From NCBI GenBank assembly GCA_964304625.1, contig OZ199838.1, positions 1 to 64,000 of the forward strand: a DNA stretch of 64,000 nt. Direction: 5' to 3'. This document shows positions 50,870-63,368 of this stretch, one piece after another; position 1 is the first letter of the stretch; each line of letters opens with the position of its first letter. The stretch is from Kudoa neothunni (lineage: Eukaryota; Cnidaria). Made by a program: the position numbers and the translations under genes. The notes beneath the pieces were generated by a model. It did no database searches. It had not been told where the DNA came from and worked only from the letters and a program-made list of their open reading frames with translations.

Positions 50870-51320
50870 TGAATTATATTAGACAAATCCAATGTATTTT
50901 CAACATTTGGAAAAAACTGGATTAATATTCAAAATATTTGGGCTCATATTCATTGCCTCGATGCTCTGACACTTGGATCAAATACAAATAACAGGATTGA
51001 ACAAGGGCATCACAAGATAAAAGATACATGTCAAAGTCATCGTTAATTCACTAAGTCAATTCAATACCCAATTACTGTAAGACCATCCATGGTGATAATT
51101 TATTAAAAAATGGTCTGTTTCTTATGAATAACAACAACATTGATGATGTTGATGATAATGATATTTTGGCAATAATAAATCGTTTGTTCAGTTTTGCTGC
51201 TGATAAACTCAAATTAGAGACTCAAAATCTGAAATTATAGTCAGTTTGGAATTTAAAAAAAACTTTTCATTGTTTACATTGTACCTTGTTCAACAATGAT
51301 TACGTTTCAAGATAATATAA
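50870..51320 (+). pseudogene. MULE transposase fragment
   Basis: A plus-strand fragment reads NWINIQNIWAHIHCLDAL, then TLGSNTNNRIEQGHHKIK, the conserved late part of MULE transposases (a TNNR.E phrase followed by H..IK). It ends in a stop soon after (about 51,042). Possible SWIM-like cysteine sequence lies near 51,275. The catalytic part and terminal repeats are not visible. Confidence 0.55.
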
Positions 51321-51489
51321 CACTCGTAATTACGCCCCAAAAAATCACACTACTGCACAAACTGGGTCCAATGGACACAGTCGGTAAAATTGGATTTAAC
51401 GCTCGCCATCTGATTATAAATATGCCATAAATATAAAAGAAAATTTCTTATTGGTTTATTTTTAATATCATGTTAATAATTTATCGCAA

Positions 51490-52765
51490 AGCTGTAAAAA
51501 ACAAGATATAACACGACGCCAGCCTTAGTTTGGTAATAGTAATGTACTATTTCGGGCTTCCCATCTTCCACAATGTTATTGTCATTGTGTAGAGAACTGA
51601 GAAGCAAAACAGACTTATTTGGATTTTCACAAAACTTAACAAGTGTGATTCTATCATGGTTTTTATTCTGTTGAAAGCATGTAGGTTAAAATTTGCGTGA
51701 CTTTCTCACAGTTCCAACTAGGGCTGTTTTACGGCCTCGTTAATATTTGCCAGGTTTAAACTCGTGAAAAAATTGTCAGTAGTTATAGTTCTACCTTTAT
51801 ATAGATTCTAGATATAGGTTTGCGAATTCTCTGACAACTCGTTCCTCTTGATATACCTCGGGACCATTTGATGCTCTTCCTGTATAAATTTGAGCATTAC
51901 GTAAGTAAGCATTTTCGGCATCTGCCAAGACTCAAGTTTTGATGCCATATTTTCTGGGTTTACTCGGTATATAAGTTTTAAAATTCACACGACCCCTTGT
52001 TGTGCAAAGCTGTTCATTCACTGTTAATTGCTCTGATAGTATGTAGTTATTTCGGCAATTATTGATAAATGAATCCCATAAGAAACTAATTAATTGGTGA
52101 GTCTTTTCTCTGAAGGTCACGCTCTACGCGGTCATCAAAACGAATATTTTCAGAGATAATTCTACGAAAATATTCGTTATGATATTCCTATAAAATATAT
52201 AAACGTTATTCCCACATATTTATATTTAAATTTTATTGAAGATGATTATTTTTATCTAAAAACGGTAAACTTTTTTCATTATTCCATAACTCTTGTAATG
52301 AAGAGTTTTTGTTTTTCATTATTCCAAGATATAAATTAGCACCTATCCATTTTCAAACATCAGAATCGTTAATTTTTATTTTATTGTTTCTCTTTTCCAT
52401 AAATGTGTTTGTCGAAATTGTTAATTTTGAAATAATATCATCTCCAATAAAACTTTTGAATGAAGTCAATGGAGAAAATATTCTTCCCTAATTTTATTTG
52501 GGATTCTAGCTTTATAATTTGGTAAAATATTGTGGTTACGTGTTCTTACCACCTTAGTTGATATTTTTGACTCCCATTTAATTAATTTGTCTCTTGAGAA
52601 CTGAGTTTCCTCTTGAGATTGTTCAATATCAGAAATATTCTCCAAATAATTTGAAACTGGTTCCTCTATTATGTTACCTATTTCTTCGTCAGAAGACAGA
52701 TTCTCATCTATGTTAGAATATTCTGAGTTTTATATAATCATTATTATCGCATCATCAAGGGTTAA
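51490..52765 (-). pseudogene. piggyBac transposase 3, truncated relic
   Basis: Minus strand. An acidic N-terminus (EYSNIDENLSSDEEIGN, about 52,670-52,720) is followed by degraded core. The first catalytic motif reads LTVNEQL (about 52,020), Asp replaced by Asn, followed by FKTYIPSKPRKYGIK. The third motif region (KPEIVHYY then TKAGVV, about 51,505-51,550) has Val where the Asp should be. It stops there, so the C-terminus is missing. A TTAA with inverted CCCTTGATG at about 52,761-52,770 could be the 5' terminus but lies unusually close to the coding part. No second end. Confidence 0.7.
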
Positions 52766-52770
52766 TATTC

Positions 52771-55700
52771 TACATGGATTAGCAGCTATACGAGGGCGAT
52801 AAAAGATTAATTTGTTACTATCCTTGGTAATAACTATTCCTAGATATTTCAGCGTAGGAAACTCTAATTTTATTTATAAAAAATTATACTATATTTAAAA
52901 TTATTAGAAGTTACGGTAAAGTATGCAACAACTTATAATTTTTAAACATGGCTCAAAATAAACAAACAAACAAACAAACAAACGAAGATGCAATTATTTA
53001 GAGATATTTTATTTCGTTAAAGTCAAATCTGGATTATTAGATTTTTTTATTAAATATATTTAGTTGTTTAATTTGTTTTTAATTATTTAACAGTGTTATT
53101 AAACCCAGAATGTATGTACAAGTGTTAAACGCTCATTTCAGTTTCAGCTGAAAGTCCCAATTATCTAAGAATTTGATTGCCTATGTTTTTGGAAACTCGC
53201 AGTGTAATGAAAATATTGCATCCTCATGTACATATATTGAGTTTTCTCTTTCTTATATTTTTAGATTGTATCCAAATTCAAATTAATTACTATCACATGT
53301 TTATAGACATTTATATTTTTATCACTATGGGAACAGAAAAAGTTTACTAGCAATAAATAAGATAAGAATTCGTGTCTCAATAAAATTTTTAGGGCAGTTT
53401 TAATTTTTATAGAATCTCGGTTTCGGCAACAAAACTTTTTATTTTTTACACATATCAATGAATTATTTAACTTTTTATAAGTGTGGAAATGAATCTCTGA
53501 ACTTTGGTTCCGATATAGTTTCCTAAAAAATTAGTGTTTCAACAGACTCTCCCTCCAGAATGATTCAACTCGATGCTATCGACGTTACAACTGTACTCAA
53601 TGGATTATTATACTCATTTGCAATGCTATGCAACATCAATTAGCTTTATTAGGGAAATATTTTCTGATTTCTCGAAAACTTAAAGTATTTTTAATCCTAA
53701 TTATTAATTAAAAGATAAGCGAAACTAAATTTGTATTTTGCATATATAGAAGATATTTATCTAAGAAATGATAAGATTGAATTATTATTTTAGTAGAGAA
53801 AGCGCGTCTGCAAAATAGGCACAGTCAAATTTTTAGCCTACTTGTATGCGACTTCTTCCACAGTCTTCGTCATTATGGCGACTGCAAAGAGCACACATCC
53901 CAGTATCCATACTAAACGATGTTAATACAACTATATATGTCTATTAACTTTACCATTGTGAAGTTTTGTTAGCATTACCTTCTAGCTCAAGTTAACTCAA
54001 TCAGATTACTTATATTATCAATAATTCTAGGTTTTTAAACCAGATTAATTTAATCTTTTCAATCATTTCTTAACGATTAAGAGGTTGATCAGTATTTGTT
54101 ATTATTGGTGAAACTTTTATTTCGACGATAAAAATTGCGTTAGTTAATAATAAGTAGCAATATGATTATGTATTATATTTTATATACACGAGGTTATTGT
54201 ATTCGTGTATTAAAAGTGAACCTATATTTTTATATTTTAGGTTCATTATTCTTTGGCATAAGGTGTTCATTTATTGATGACATCGGAAAATTAGAGTGAT
54301 TGCGAGTATTACTTAAAATCAATTATTTTTGTATTTATTCTGACTTTAATTGTATTAAAATTAAAATTTACAGTCGTTATTACATGATAACTTCATTAAT
54401 AATTTTGTTTTAGTTATAATTAGCGATAGTAACTGCTATAATTTCAAAGCAGTGACCTAATTACAAATAACAACTTGTAATTTTCGCGATATTAGTAATC
54501 CTTATATCCCAAGTAATTTTTAAAAGGTAATAAATATTTTTTAATCATTATAAACCATCAATATTAAAAAGAATATATTAAATTATTTATTCAAATGTTC
54601 TTTACGATATCAGTTGACAGTTTGGAAACATCCATTGTTTGGAGACTTCCCCGTTTATGAACCCCTCCAAAGTTAGCGCTACACTACTCAAATCAATTCT
54701 GCACAACCTCGCAAATACGATAACGATGTGTAACACCCTCTAGTAAATCCTAAATAAAGCTTTGCACTCAATCCAAATAAAAAATACATGGTATGAGAAG
54801 GAACAGACAGTTGTGAGGCTAAACCAGTTATTATCCCTATTTTTAAATTTAAGGTATTGTTATAGAAAACTTTAATTTATAATAATTCAAAAGATTTTAT
54901 TTATGAGCCGTCTAATCCTTTCTAATCAATTATTGATTTCGAACTCTGTGTATTCTAGGTATATGTGTTGCTTTCGATACACTGAATTTGGCTGTAGAAA
55001 TGAACCGCTCATTCGTAATCCTCTTGAGACCGCACAAAGATACGAAATAATTAGTTAAATTGATTAGTTCGTAATTTTCTTATCATACAAAAACGAATAA
55101 TACGTTCATTATTTAAACTTAAAGGTTTAAGATTTATTAAGTTTCGTCTTCAAGTAATCCCTTGTATTGAACTGTCCTTTAAATAAATATAATAAAGTAT
55201 TTTTAATAACTAACAAAATTTGATGCTAAAAATTGCTCAAATAATATAAAATTATTTTTATCAACATTATTACGGAATTAAGTTTTCATTAATAAACATC
55301 CACTGAAATAAATTTTATTAATAGACTTTTTGGTACAATGATACATGTTGTGTTTTCATTTTTTTGTTAATTATCACTGTTAAGCCCAGTTTAGGAATCA
55401 GTTTATCAAATGATGATCAATAATTGCATTTAATAAAAGAAGTATTTAAACCGAAAAAATTAATAATACTAAAAATAGTTATATTGCTTAATGTAAGAAA
55501 AAATGTAAATGAAAATATTTTATGTGTATGGAGAAATCTAGTGTATATAGAGCTCTTGTCTGTCGGTGTATGTTTATTTCCGCAGGGCGTCCACTGCTTG
55601 GTTTTTTTTGTAATTACTTAATTTAAATAAATTAACGTAATTTTTCATGATGTAAAGTATGCCCTTAATACTTTTTTATCATGTAGCACGCTACAATGGT

Positions 55701-56488
55701 AATGATAAAGTATGCAGCACCTAAAAAACGCCGTCTTACACACGTTTTTCCACATTCCTTTTTACACGATTGTTTATAATAAAATTAAAGAATACGGAGA
55801 GCGAAATATCAGCTAAAAATATTAACTTTGAAATTTTAAGAATTTTTTATGGGAACTTTGTCGGATGCAAGTGTAATCTGCATCTTTTTTCAACAAACAT
55901 TGAATTTTTTTGTTTCTTCCTTAGTTATTAACTTAAAAGTTAATTATTATTACTATTTAGATTTTTTGCTATTGATATATAACAATTTAATGTAAAATAA
56001 CTTTAAAAATAAACTTAATGAAAGTTTCACAATAACATCTCATTTTTTTACTATAAAAAAGTACTTTGTGAAGTTTCAAATATAAATAATAGTATAGCAA
56101 GATTAGTTTTAGTTTATAATTTTTTTGATTAAATTTTTTTTTGAAATTAAGAAATTATTCAGTTTTAATTATTAAAATTCGAGAACCTAATTTTTAAAAA
56201 CGATACTATTAATTTTTTTACCCTGGCGTATGTCTAAAACACCGAGAAAAATTTGTTAACTATATTTATATTGTTTAATAAGTTTTATTACTTGTTAAAA
56301 TTTCTTAATAACAAATTCGGCAAAATATACTAATTAAGAATATTTTGAAATGTTAATACAATATGTTAACCAAGGTTATTTTTATTAGTATGTATATAAT
56401 TTACTAAAACTAATAATTTCATATAAAAAACAGTTTTTTGGTTTTTATATTTTTTATAACAATATTTTTACGTTTATTAAATGTTATA
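52771..56488. other. AT-rich non-coding stretch
   Basis: No gene supportable. A four-fold CAAA/ACAA tandem lies at about 52,964-52,982. A phrase at 55,543-55,600 (TATATAGAGCTCTTGTCTGT, then CGGTGTATG) resembles the Helitron 5' block in plus orientation. The small frame at 55,424-55,621 overlaps it and is not a gene. Confidence 0.45.
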
Positions 56489-56492
56489 TTAA

Positions 56493-58360
56493 CCCTTCGT
56501 CACACGCGCAAAAGCTTTACGCGGTTACACGCATGGGGTCCATTGGATCCCATCAAAAAGAAACAGTGATTTAATACTAATAAATAGGGAAATAAATTAT
56601 TTTTCAAACAGCTACTGCAAATGATATTTTAATGCATTTTATAGACAAATTTTGAGCGTGTCTGACAACTTGTTCTTGTTTTTTTATCATGTAGACGGGT
56701 GTATAAATAACAACTTCATTTGTCAACGAGCTAGCTTTTTGGATTTCTACTAATTTTAAGTTTAAAAAAATTATCAATGTATTAACCTTTTTATTCAACT
56801 CAGGCTCTATTAATTGCATACTCAACGACTTTAAAAACTCCTTCCGACGAATAATTTTATCGACCTTCATGCAATATATAACATATGCATTTATTGCTAC
56901 AATATCTATTAGTGTATGAAATATGACAACAGGCCATCTTCTTGTAATTCGATAAGTAGAGTAGTTCCCGCACATTTGTTCAATTGTATCAACTCCACAT
57001 TTTGTTAAATTGTAAAAAGAGACGATCCCTGGTTGCTTTTTAGGATGGTTCAAATCAACGGTTGACTTGTGGTGAAACGAACCTAACAGTGTAACGGCCT
57101 TGTTTCTTTTGGGGACATAAGGCACTAAGGTTAGATCTTTCGTAAATGCAAAAGAAGATGAGTATTGTTCACGTGTTTTTGAAGCCAGGAATTCAGGAGG
57201 TATTTCTTTCTTGTTTTTTCTAATGGTACCATAAGCAGTTATTCCATTCATTAATAATTACTGAAACAATGGAACTGATGTAAACCAGTTGTCAACAATG
57301 ATGTTTCTTCCTGAGTCCAGAATTGGTTGAATCAGGCGCATAACTAAACTATGGGGTGAGTTATCAACTTTGTATGGGGCACTATTCTGGGCTCCCAGGT
57401 AAACTTCAAGATTAAGGGTGTAAAAAGTTTTAGAATCACACAGGTTAAAAATCTTAATCCCATATTTCGCTGGCTTAGAAGGCATATACTGCTCACAAAT
57501 ACAGCGATCCCGGAATGATCCAAGCATTTCATCGATCGTCAAATATTCGGTGGGTATATAATATTTGATGAAATTAGAATTTATTTGATTAAAAATATCT
57601 CTGATTTTTGACATTCTATCTTGATTATTTTCATTTGAATCACTTGAACCGGTTGCAAAACGTAGACATCTTTTTAACAAGGAAAATCTATTCTGGTTGA
57701 ATATTTTTTTGCAAATTGAAAAATCGAAGTCGTCATCTGCCCATAGTTCATTCAAATGAGTAAGATTAGCTTTCTTCACGCCAAAAAAATAGTGCAGACC
57801 AATGTAAGCTTTTAATTCACACATATCAAATGCCATACAATCTCGCGATCGTTTGTAATTTGGTTGGATATTTCGAAGGTAGTAATTGGTACATTGCAAT
57901 ATTCCAGTTAATATATTCTCAGTGATAAACAAACTCCAAACTTGAGACTCTGATTCCACATCATCAGGAATTTTTACTCCATGTTTATCCGTTATAATGT
58001 CGTGTTTTCTCTTTCTTGAAAATAATCCCACAGGTTTTGAGCTCCATTCAAAATTTTTGGAGTATAACCAATGTTCGCTATCATCTAAACCCTTTATTTA
58101 GAAATATTTATTTATTCTATAATATTACTTTTTGATGATACATCAGAGCTTGAATCATTGCTTCTTTCATCATAACAATCATCAAAATCATCTGTTAAAA
58201 ATTTTCGAAAGTTCATTTCCTACTTTCATTTTGAAGAAAACATAAAAAACACGAATATTTTAATTTTAGCGTTACCATAAAAAACACAACGATAGCTATT
58301 TGCAGATTGAAATCACGTGGGGTCCATTGGACCCCATGATTGTGAGATTGTGACAGAGGG
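56493..58360 (-). mobile_element. piggyBac transposon 2 (near intact)
   Basis: TTAA duplications at 56,489-56,492 and 58,361-58,364. Termini begin CCCTTCGTCACA (left) and, inverted, CCCTCTGTCACA (right), with a palindromic subterminal GGGTCCATTGGACCC-type motif at both ends (56,535-56,550 and 58,320-58,336). At 1.87 kb it is a compact complete element, and its transposase is the best preserved of the window's piggyBacs. Confidence 0.92.
56604..58216 (-). pseudogene. piggyBac transposase 2, few breaks
   Basis: ATG at 58,214-58,216 starts MNFRKFLTDDFDDCYDERS, the acidic N-terminus. The main frame, legible from about 58,085, carries LTIDEMLGSFRDR (first Asp, about 57,525), IIVDNWFTSVPLFQ (second Asp, about 57,270-57,300) and KCGVDTIEQM (third Asp, about 56,975). 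AYGTIRKNKKEIP follows the second Asp, as expected. Visible breaks: a shift or stop near 58,100, a single in-frame TAA at 57,258 after VPLFQ (the same frame continues LLMNGITAYGT), and the C-terminal cysteine-rich tail readable only in another frame near 56,600-56,690. All three Asp are intact, so inactivation looks recent. The neighbouring DNA shows no host gene. Confidence 0.9.
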
Positions 58361-58364
58361 TTAA

Positions 58365-59421
58365 AGTCAAAAGATATTATTATGACCGATCTCATAATAA
58401 ATGCAAAACTATTTATTATAAGGGATATGATAGAAATTCTAATAATTTTAAAACGGGGGATGAATTCAAAACGATCTGCGATGACCATCACAACCAGGAT
58501 GCAAATATTGATGTAGACGACGATGCAAACAGTTGATGACTAAAATCTTATCGCTTTTTCTTAATAAAATGATTTTAACTTTTTCAATAAATTTTATACA
58601 TATTGAATTTTTATATAAATTATCACACATAATTAATTGAACATGAATAAAATCCAAACAAATTATTTAGTAGATTTGTAATATTACAAGAATGTGTTTT
58701 TTTAATTCGAAAATGCATTTGCATTAACATACTTATGCGTTTCTCGTTAAGCACCATTATTTTCTCAATTTCTTGTTTTTTTAAGAATTAATGTTTTTGG
58801 GAATGCCAATAAAATTATAAACTATGGCATGTTTTATTGTAATGTTACTTAATTACATTCTTTTCTACTGCTTCATAAGTTGCGACTCTACCTTAACTAT
58901 CACCACAATCCGATAAAAATAATATCACCAAAATAAAATATAAAAATTTCAACATAAATTTTTATGTGTTAAATCGATACAGAAGTAAATATATCTTAGA
59001 AAATGTCTAACGATTAATGTCATTCAAATATAAATCTACTACTTTATGCCTATAAACCACTAGATAATTATGTCTTTACAATAAAATTAGTCCGAATTTT
59101 CATTCAAAGTATATATTATAAATCAGAATGGATTAAGAATCTGTCTCAAACTCACAATGATAATATTATAATCACTTCATTATTCCCGTTTCATTTATAA
59201 AAAATAAGTTTAGATTAGAAATAGTACGTCTATTCAGGCCAACTTTGATTTATAAATGCCACAAAATTAAAACCAAACAGAAATAGCGTTTTTTTGTGAT
59301 TAGAGTAGCTTTAATAAACTTTTAAGAATATTACTCTGAGTTTAATCTTAATATTTTAGTGTTTTTTTTTATATTTTTGTTGATTTTAGGGGGATGCGAA
59401 ATTTGTTTGAGGAAGGATTGT
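58365..59421. other. AT-rich non-coding stretch
   Basis: No recognisable gene or element end. Confidence 0.5.
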
Positions 59422-59886
59422 TTAACCCTTACAGGACCAAGCAAGGTCTGTCGAAACCACAAGATACGTTTTTTGATCATTACTCTAAAAATCGGCTTCC
59501 GTAAATGTTAAAATTTTTAGAATACTCATAAAAACTCGTAAGCCTATATAAGGGGAAGAAAATTTTTTTCTCTATTTTTTTTAACTTTATAATAAAACAC
59601 AATATTTCGATTGCATGTGATTATAAATGTTCGTAACCTCAATTATTTATTTTATAAAGCTTAATTTTAGTGAAAGGTCAAAAAATACATTTCGTTTAAA
59701 CATTACATGTGAATGAAAATAACGATCAAAATCTCAGAAGATTACCGCTATAGATTGACAATAACTTATCCGATTGATCTCCTACGTTTTGTTGCTTTTC
59801 CTAATAAATTGAATTTGTTGTTCCCAACAGATAATTAAAACAGTGTTGAAGAATACATCGATGATTATTCTGAGGTTGAGGAAAGA

Positions 59887-61750
59887 AAGCGACTTATAGG
59901 TCGTGCGCAATTATGGATCGTACGTAATATTGCAATAAAACATAAATTTATAATCTTTGGAAAATTTAATTTTTACTATCTAAACTTTACTATAAAAGTG
60001 ACATACTGCATAAATTGGACCTTAGCAAACTTAAATTATCCATAGTTATTATGCGTTTAATGTGTCGTACACAATTATAGCTCGTGCGTAATGATTTTTT
60101 TGAATGCGAGGAAGATTTTGGGTCGTGCGACGGTAGCTAACAAAAAGAAATTCCTAACTCTTTCGAAAAAAGTAGAAATTATCAAACACTACGAAAAGAT
60201 ATCGAATAAACCGAACGCCAAATTGGAAACAATGAAGGCCTTCGAAGTAAAAGCAAGATCTACCTTGAATACTATCCTAAACAATAAAGACAAGTTGCTT
60301 AAGCACTATAACGACGGTTCTGTTTCCAAATTAAGAAAAACTCTTAAGAAAGGAGAACATATAGATATCGATCATCGAGTGAATAATATAGAACTTTCTC
60401 AAGAAGTTATCATCAATAAGGCCAATGAATCCTTGATGATTTTTCAAAGGAAACACCTTTGTCTATTGGCTGGTTTTATGGCTTTATAAAAAGATTTAAT
60501 ATCTCTCGTAATACATTTTTCGGTGAATCTAAAAGTGTAAACAATATTTTCATCGAGGAATGGAAAACCAATTTGATCGAAATCCTAAAGAGCTGGGAGC
60601 CTAAGGATATTTTCAATACAGACGAAACAGACTTGTATTATTAGCAACGAAAAAGTTATTAATATTTTTATGTGTTATATATCTTGCGTAGGTAGAGGAT
60701 ATGTATTCACTAAAAAGATAAATAAAAATGGGTGCAAACAATCAAACAATCAAAAAAAAAGAATAACCGCTTTATTTACCTGCTCTATGCTTGGAGAAAA
60801 ATTAGACCCAATAATAATAGGTAACTTTTCAAAGCCCCGTTGTTTTGGATCAATTAAAAAGCTGCCATTGGATAATGAAGCAAACATTAGCGCTTGGATG
60901 ACAGAGAAAATATTATACCAATTCTTCATTAGGGTGGAACAAGAAATTAATTATGTCAACAATAAAAATTTGTCTTTTTATTGACAACTGGCCCTCACAC
61001 CCTAATTTGAACCTTTCCAATATTACATTATATTTCTTCCCACCTAATGCTACTAGCGTTTTGCAACCTCTTGACCAAGGGATAATCAACGATGTAAAAG
61101 TAATTGATTAGAAACATTTAATGGAGTCTCTTATACAGAGCGTGGAAGCTGGATTGACGAAATGCGGATAACCTAACATTTTGGAAGCGATGTTTCTGTT
61201 GAAGAATTCATGAGATCATGTAAAAACCGAGACAATTGTAAATTGTTTTAGGAATTCATTTTTCCCCATGCCAAGAAGAATTAGAAACTCTCCCAGTAAA
61301 TGAAAATCCAACCATCAAATTAAAAGAAATGATGGAAGAAGAAGTCAATATAATCAATAGAAATCCAGAAGTTTGTGCTGCTGATGAAGTTGAGAGGATA
61401 GCGATAATGCTAGTATTCTTTCACATTATGACAGGATAGAAACAGAGTCTGATAATGATTCTATTGAAGCTGTTTCCGTTTCTGATAAGGATATGTTTAA
61501 ATATTTGTCCTGTATAAGGAGATACTTTGAAACAAAAAGCCCACAAATGTTAATGCAAACAACAGAATTAGACGATCTAATTTTAGAAAAAGCTGCATTA
61601 CAAATTACTTTAAAGTAACAATCGTTAAGTACGCTAGTCAGTAAAAATATTACGTATTACGTATTATTTTTAATTTTTGTTTATTTTAGCATGAGAAAAG
61701 TTATGTGTGGTGTGTAATGACTTTGATTACGCACGACCCATAAGTCACTG
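59887..61750 (+). mobile_element. Tigger/pogo-like transposon 2
   Basis: The right end, inverted, begins CAGTGACTTATGGGTCGTGC and is followed by TA (61,751-61,752). The left end has the same sequence with changes (GCGACTTATAGGTCGTGC, from about 59,887). GGTCGTGCG-type motifs recur at about 59,920, 60,065-60,090 and 60,119, likely binding sites. Size about 1.86 kb, close to Tigger 1. The left TA is not intact. Confidence 0.85.
60091..61618 (+). pseudogene. Tigger/pogo transposase, decayed
   Basis: The CENP-B-type DNA-binding part includes LTLSKKVEIIKHYEKIS (about 60,148-60,200) and SIGWFYGFIKRFNISR (about 60,460-60,508). The DDE_1 core shows FNTDETDLYY (first Asp, about 60,614-60,645), LFTCSMLGEKLDPIIIGN (about 60,774), IDNWPSHP (second Asp, about 60,980) and NATSVLQPLDQGIIN (about 61,037-61,090). 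The acidic tail ends at 61,618. Breaks include a frameshift at about 60,455, an in-frame stop just after LYY (60,643) and a shift near 60,975. All core Asp residues remain readable. Confidence 0.85.
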
Positions 61751-61959
61751 TATCTGAATATAACATGTCTGCATCAGACATGGAAAGCATGGATGAATGT
61801 GTTATGCCATTGGGAAATGCGGTGATCGATCAGGTGGTACTGATTATTTACATGAGCATGTCAAAAACGTTTCAATGTTTTTTTGATCACCTGGACAGGA
61901 ATGATCTTTTGAAATTTGTAGGTTCACCAAGTGTTATCCTTTAAATATTAATTACGCGT

Positions 61960-62524
61960 ATTTTTAAACTCGAGCGACGTCATATCATTTGATTTGGGTC
62001 ACGATTCTTAATACCCCTTGATATGAAAGAATATTTAATTTTTAACCAAAAATCACACTTAAAAACATAATGAAACTTGTTTAATTTAAAAGATATGTTG
62101 AACTTCTTAATCTTACAATCAGCCCTTCATCGTCATGTGGCAACTGAGTGCTACCAATAAAATGTCCAAGTGTTGTGTGATAGTGTGTCTCGTTTAATTT
62201 CTAATTATTGATTCCATAATGTCTTTAGTTTTAATAGAAAAATAAATTTTTCATGCATTAACAATAAATACGCACATCCAAGTATATAATGTGCTCATTC
62301 CAATGTAACTTTTGTGAACTACCGAATCACAAAAATTTAGATATTTATTGGACAATCAAGAAATTACATAATAATTGTAACATCAGTTAATTCATTATTA
62401 TGTTTACTTTTAAACATATGAGTTTAATGTAATTTAATTAAGTTTAAATTCTATTTTTACTGGGTTCTCACGAGACCCGGCTTGGGCATACAAGGTTTTT
62501 CAAAGCGGTCCAATCCCGGTATGG
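61960..62524. other. AT-rich spacer
   Basis: No gene. A GC-richer patch with GGGTTCTCACGAGACCC at 62,462-62,478 forms a small palindrome. Confidence 0.45.
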
Positions 62525-62528
62525 TTAA

Positions 62529-63364
62529 CCTTCTAAGTAAAAAGTGGTAGATTTCTACTCCAAGTGAATTTTTCCAGCAATATTAGAGCGTATTAATGGA
62601 ACATAACTCCTCTCCAGTTTTTGTAATCTTTTTTTCTTTATAAAAGCTTTCAGAAAAATGGAATGAAAATTTTTCTTCGAAATACCAAAAAAAGATAATG
62701 TAAAAAACACCATCCAAATAGAATTCTTTAAAATATTGATGAATGTCATTTTTAAAAGTTTACGGAAATTGTATTGAGTAAATAGTGAATAAATATCGAA
62801 ACGCCATACATGCGATGACATCCCGCACGCACAAAATCTATATATGCATGTCATCCTCTCCTGAATACAATGACAGCTCCGTATTGTCTCATTATTCTTA
62901 TACTAGCTCATCAAAATATGATGGCTCTTCGCTTGTTTGTAGAGTTCTGCGTCGTAGAAAGCATCCAAAAACATATGATATAATTTTTCAACAGTCAGGC
63001 AATTTTTGTGTCATTGAAAGAGTTTAAAAACATATGTGATAATTTTTTTGTGAAATAAGCACTGTTCGCCATCATTTTGTGTTTTTCTGCGTAGCATTAC
63101 ACTGCGTTATTTAAAATAAGATAAATTAATTGACAGTTGTTATGAAACTTGAATTAAATAGTAAAACTAAAAAAGTACAAATACACCTATAATTAAAATC
63201 ATACTCGAAAGAAATGTAACATCTCTATACGCCCATGCGCATGTAGAATATAATTTCAATAATTGATCATTTATTCAACATTTACTCGATGAATTTTCCT
63301 CATATTTTGGAAGTCGATGCTGACTCTTATTGGGAGGATGTAAATTTTTTAGCTACTTAGAAGG
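62529..63364. mobile_element. Possible piggyBac-like MITE
   Basis: TTAA (62,525-62,528) then CCTTCTAAGTA. At the other end, TACTTAGAAGG then TTGA (63,365-63,368). These are 11-bp perfect inverted termini with TTAA and near-TTAA flanks, 836 bp apart. The interior holds an 80-codon frame (62,785-63,027) rich in Ser and Tyr (MSSSPEYNDSSVLSHYSYTS) that I do not recognise; it could be an acidic/serine N-terminus left from a transposase or chance. The short TIR keeps this tentative. Confidence 0.4.
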
Positions 63365-63368
63365 TTGA

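Larger units (their letters stand above)
59426..61930 (+). mobile_element. Probable piggyBac relic 4, split by a Tigger insertion
   Basis: TTAA at 59,422-59,425 followed by CCCTTACAGGACCAAG looks like a piggyBac left end. An acidic SVEEYIDDYSEVEE phrase (about 59,840-59,882) is the kind seen at piggyBac N-termini. After the Tigger element the plus strand reads LGNAVIDQVV, then FFDHLDRNDLLKFVGSP (about 61,810-61,935). This aligns with the second-Asp region of piggyBac transposases (usual form FFDNFFTS.DLL). The middle and the C-terminus are gone and no right end was found. Judged from short motifs only. Confidence 0.4.

Noticed and set aside
52761-52770. TTAA plus CCCTTGATG as the definite 5' end of piggyBac 3
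   Set aside because: It would leave almost no room before the coding part and no matching second end exists; kept only as a remark.
55424-55621. 65-codon plus-strand frame
   Set aside because: Low-complexity AT sequence running into a Helitron-like 5' block; no domain or leader.
59826-61930. Host gene exons flanking Tigger 2
   Set aside because: The flanking phrases fit piggyBac better (acidic N-terminus and FFD motif); no splice sites or longer frame support a host gene.
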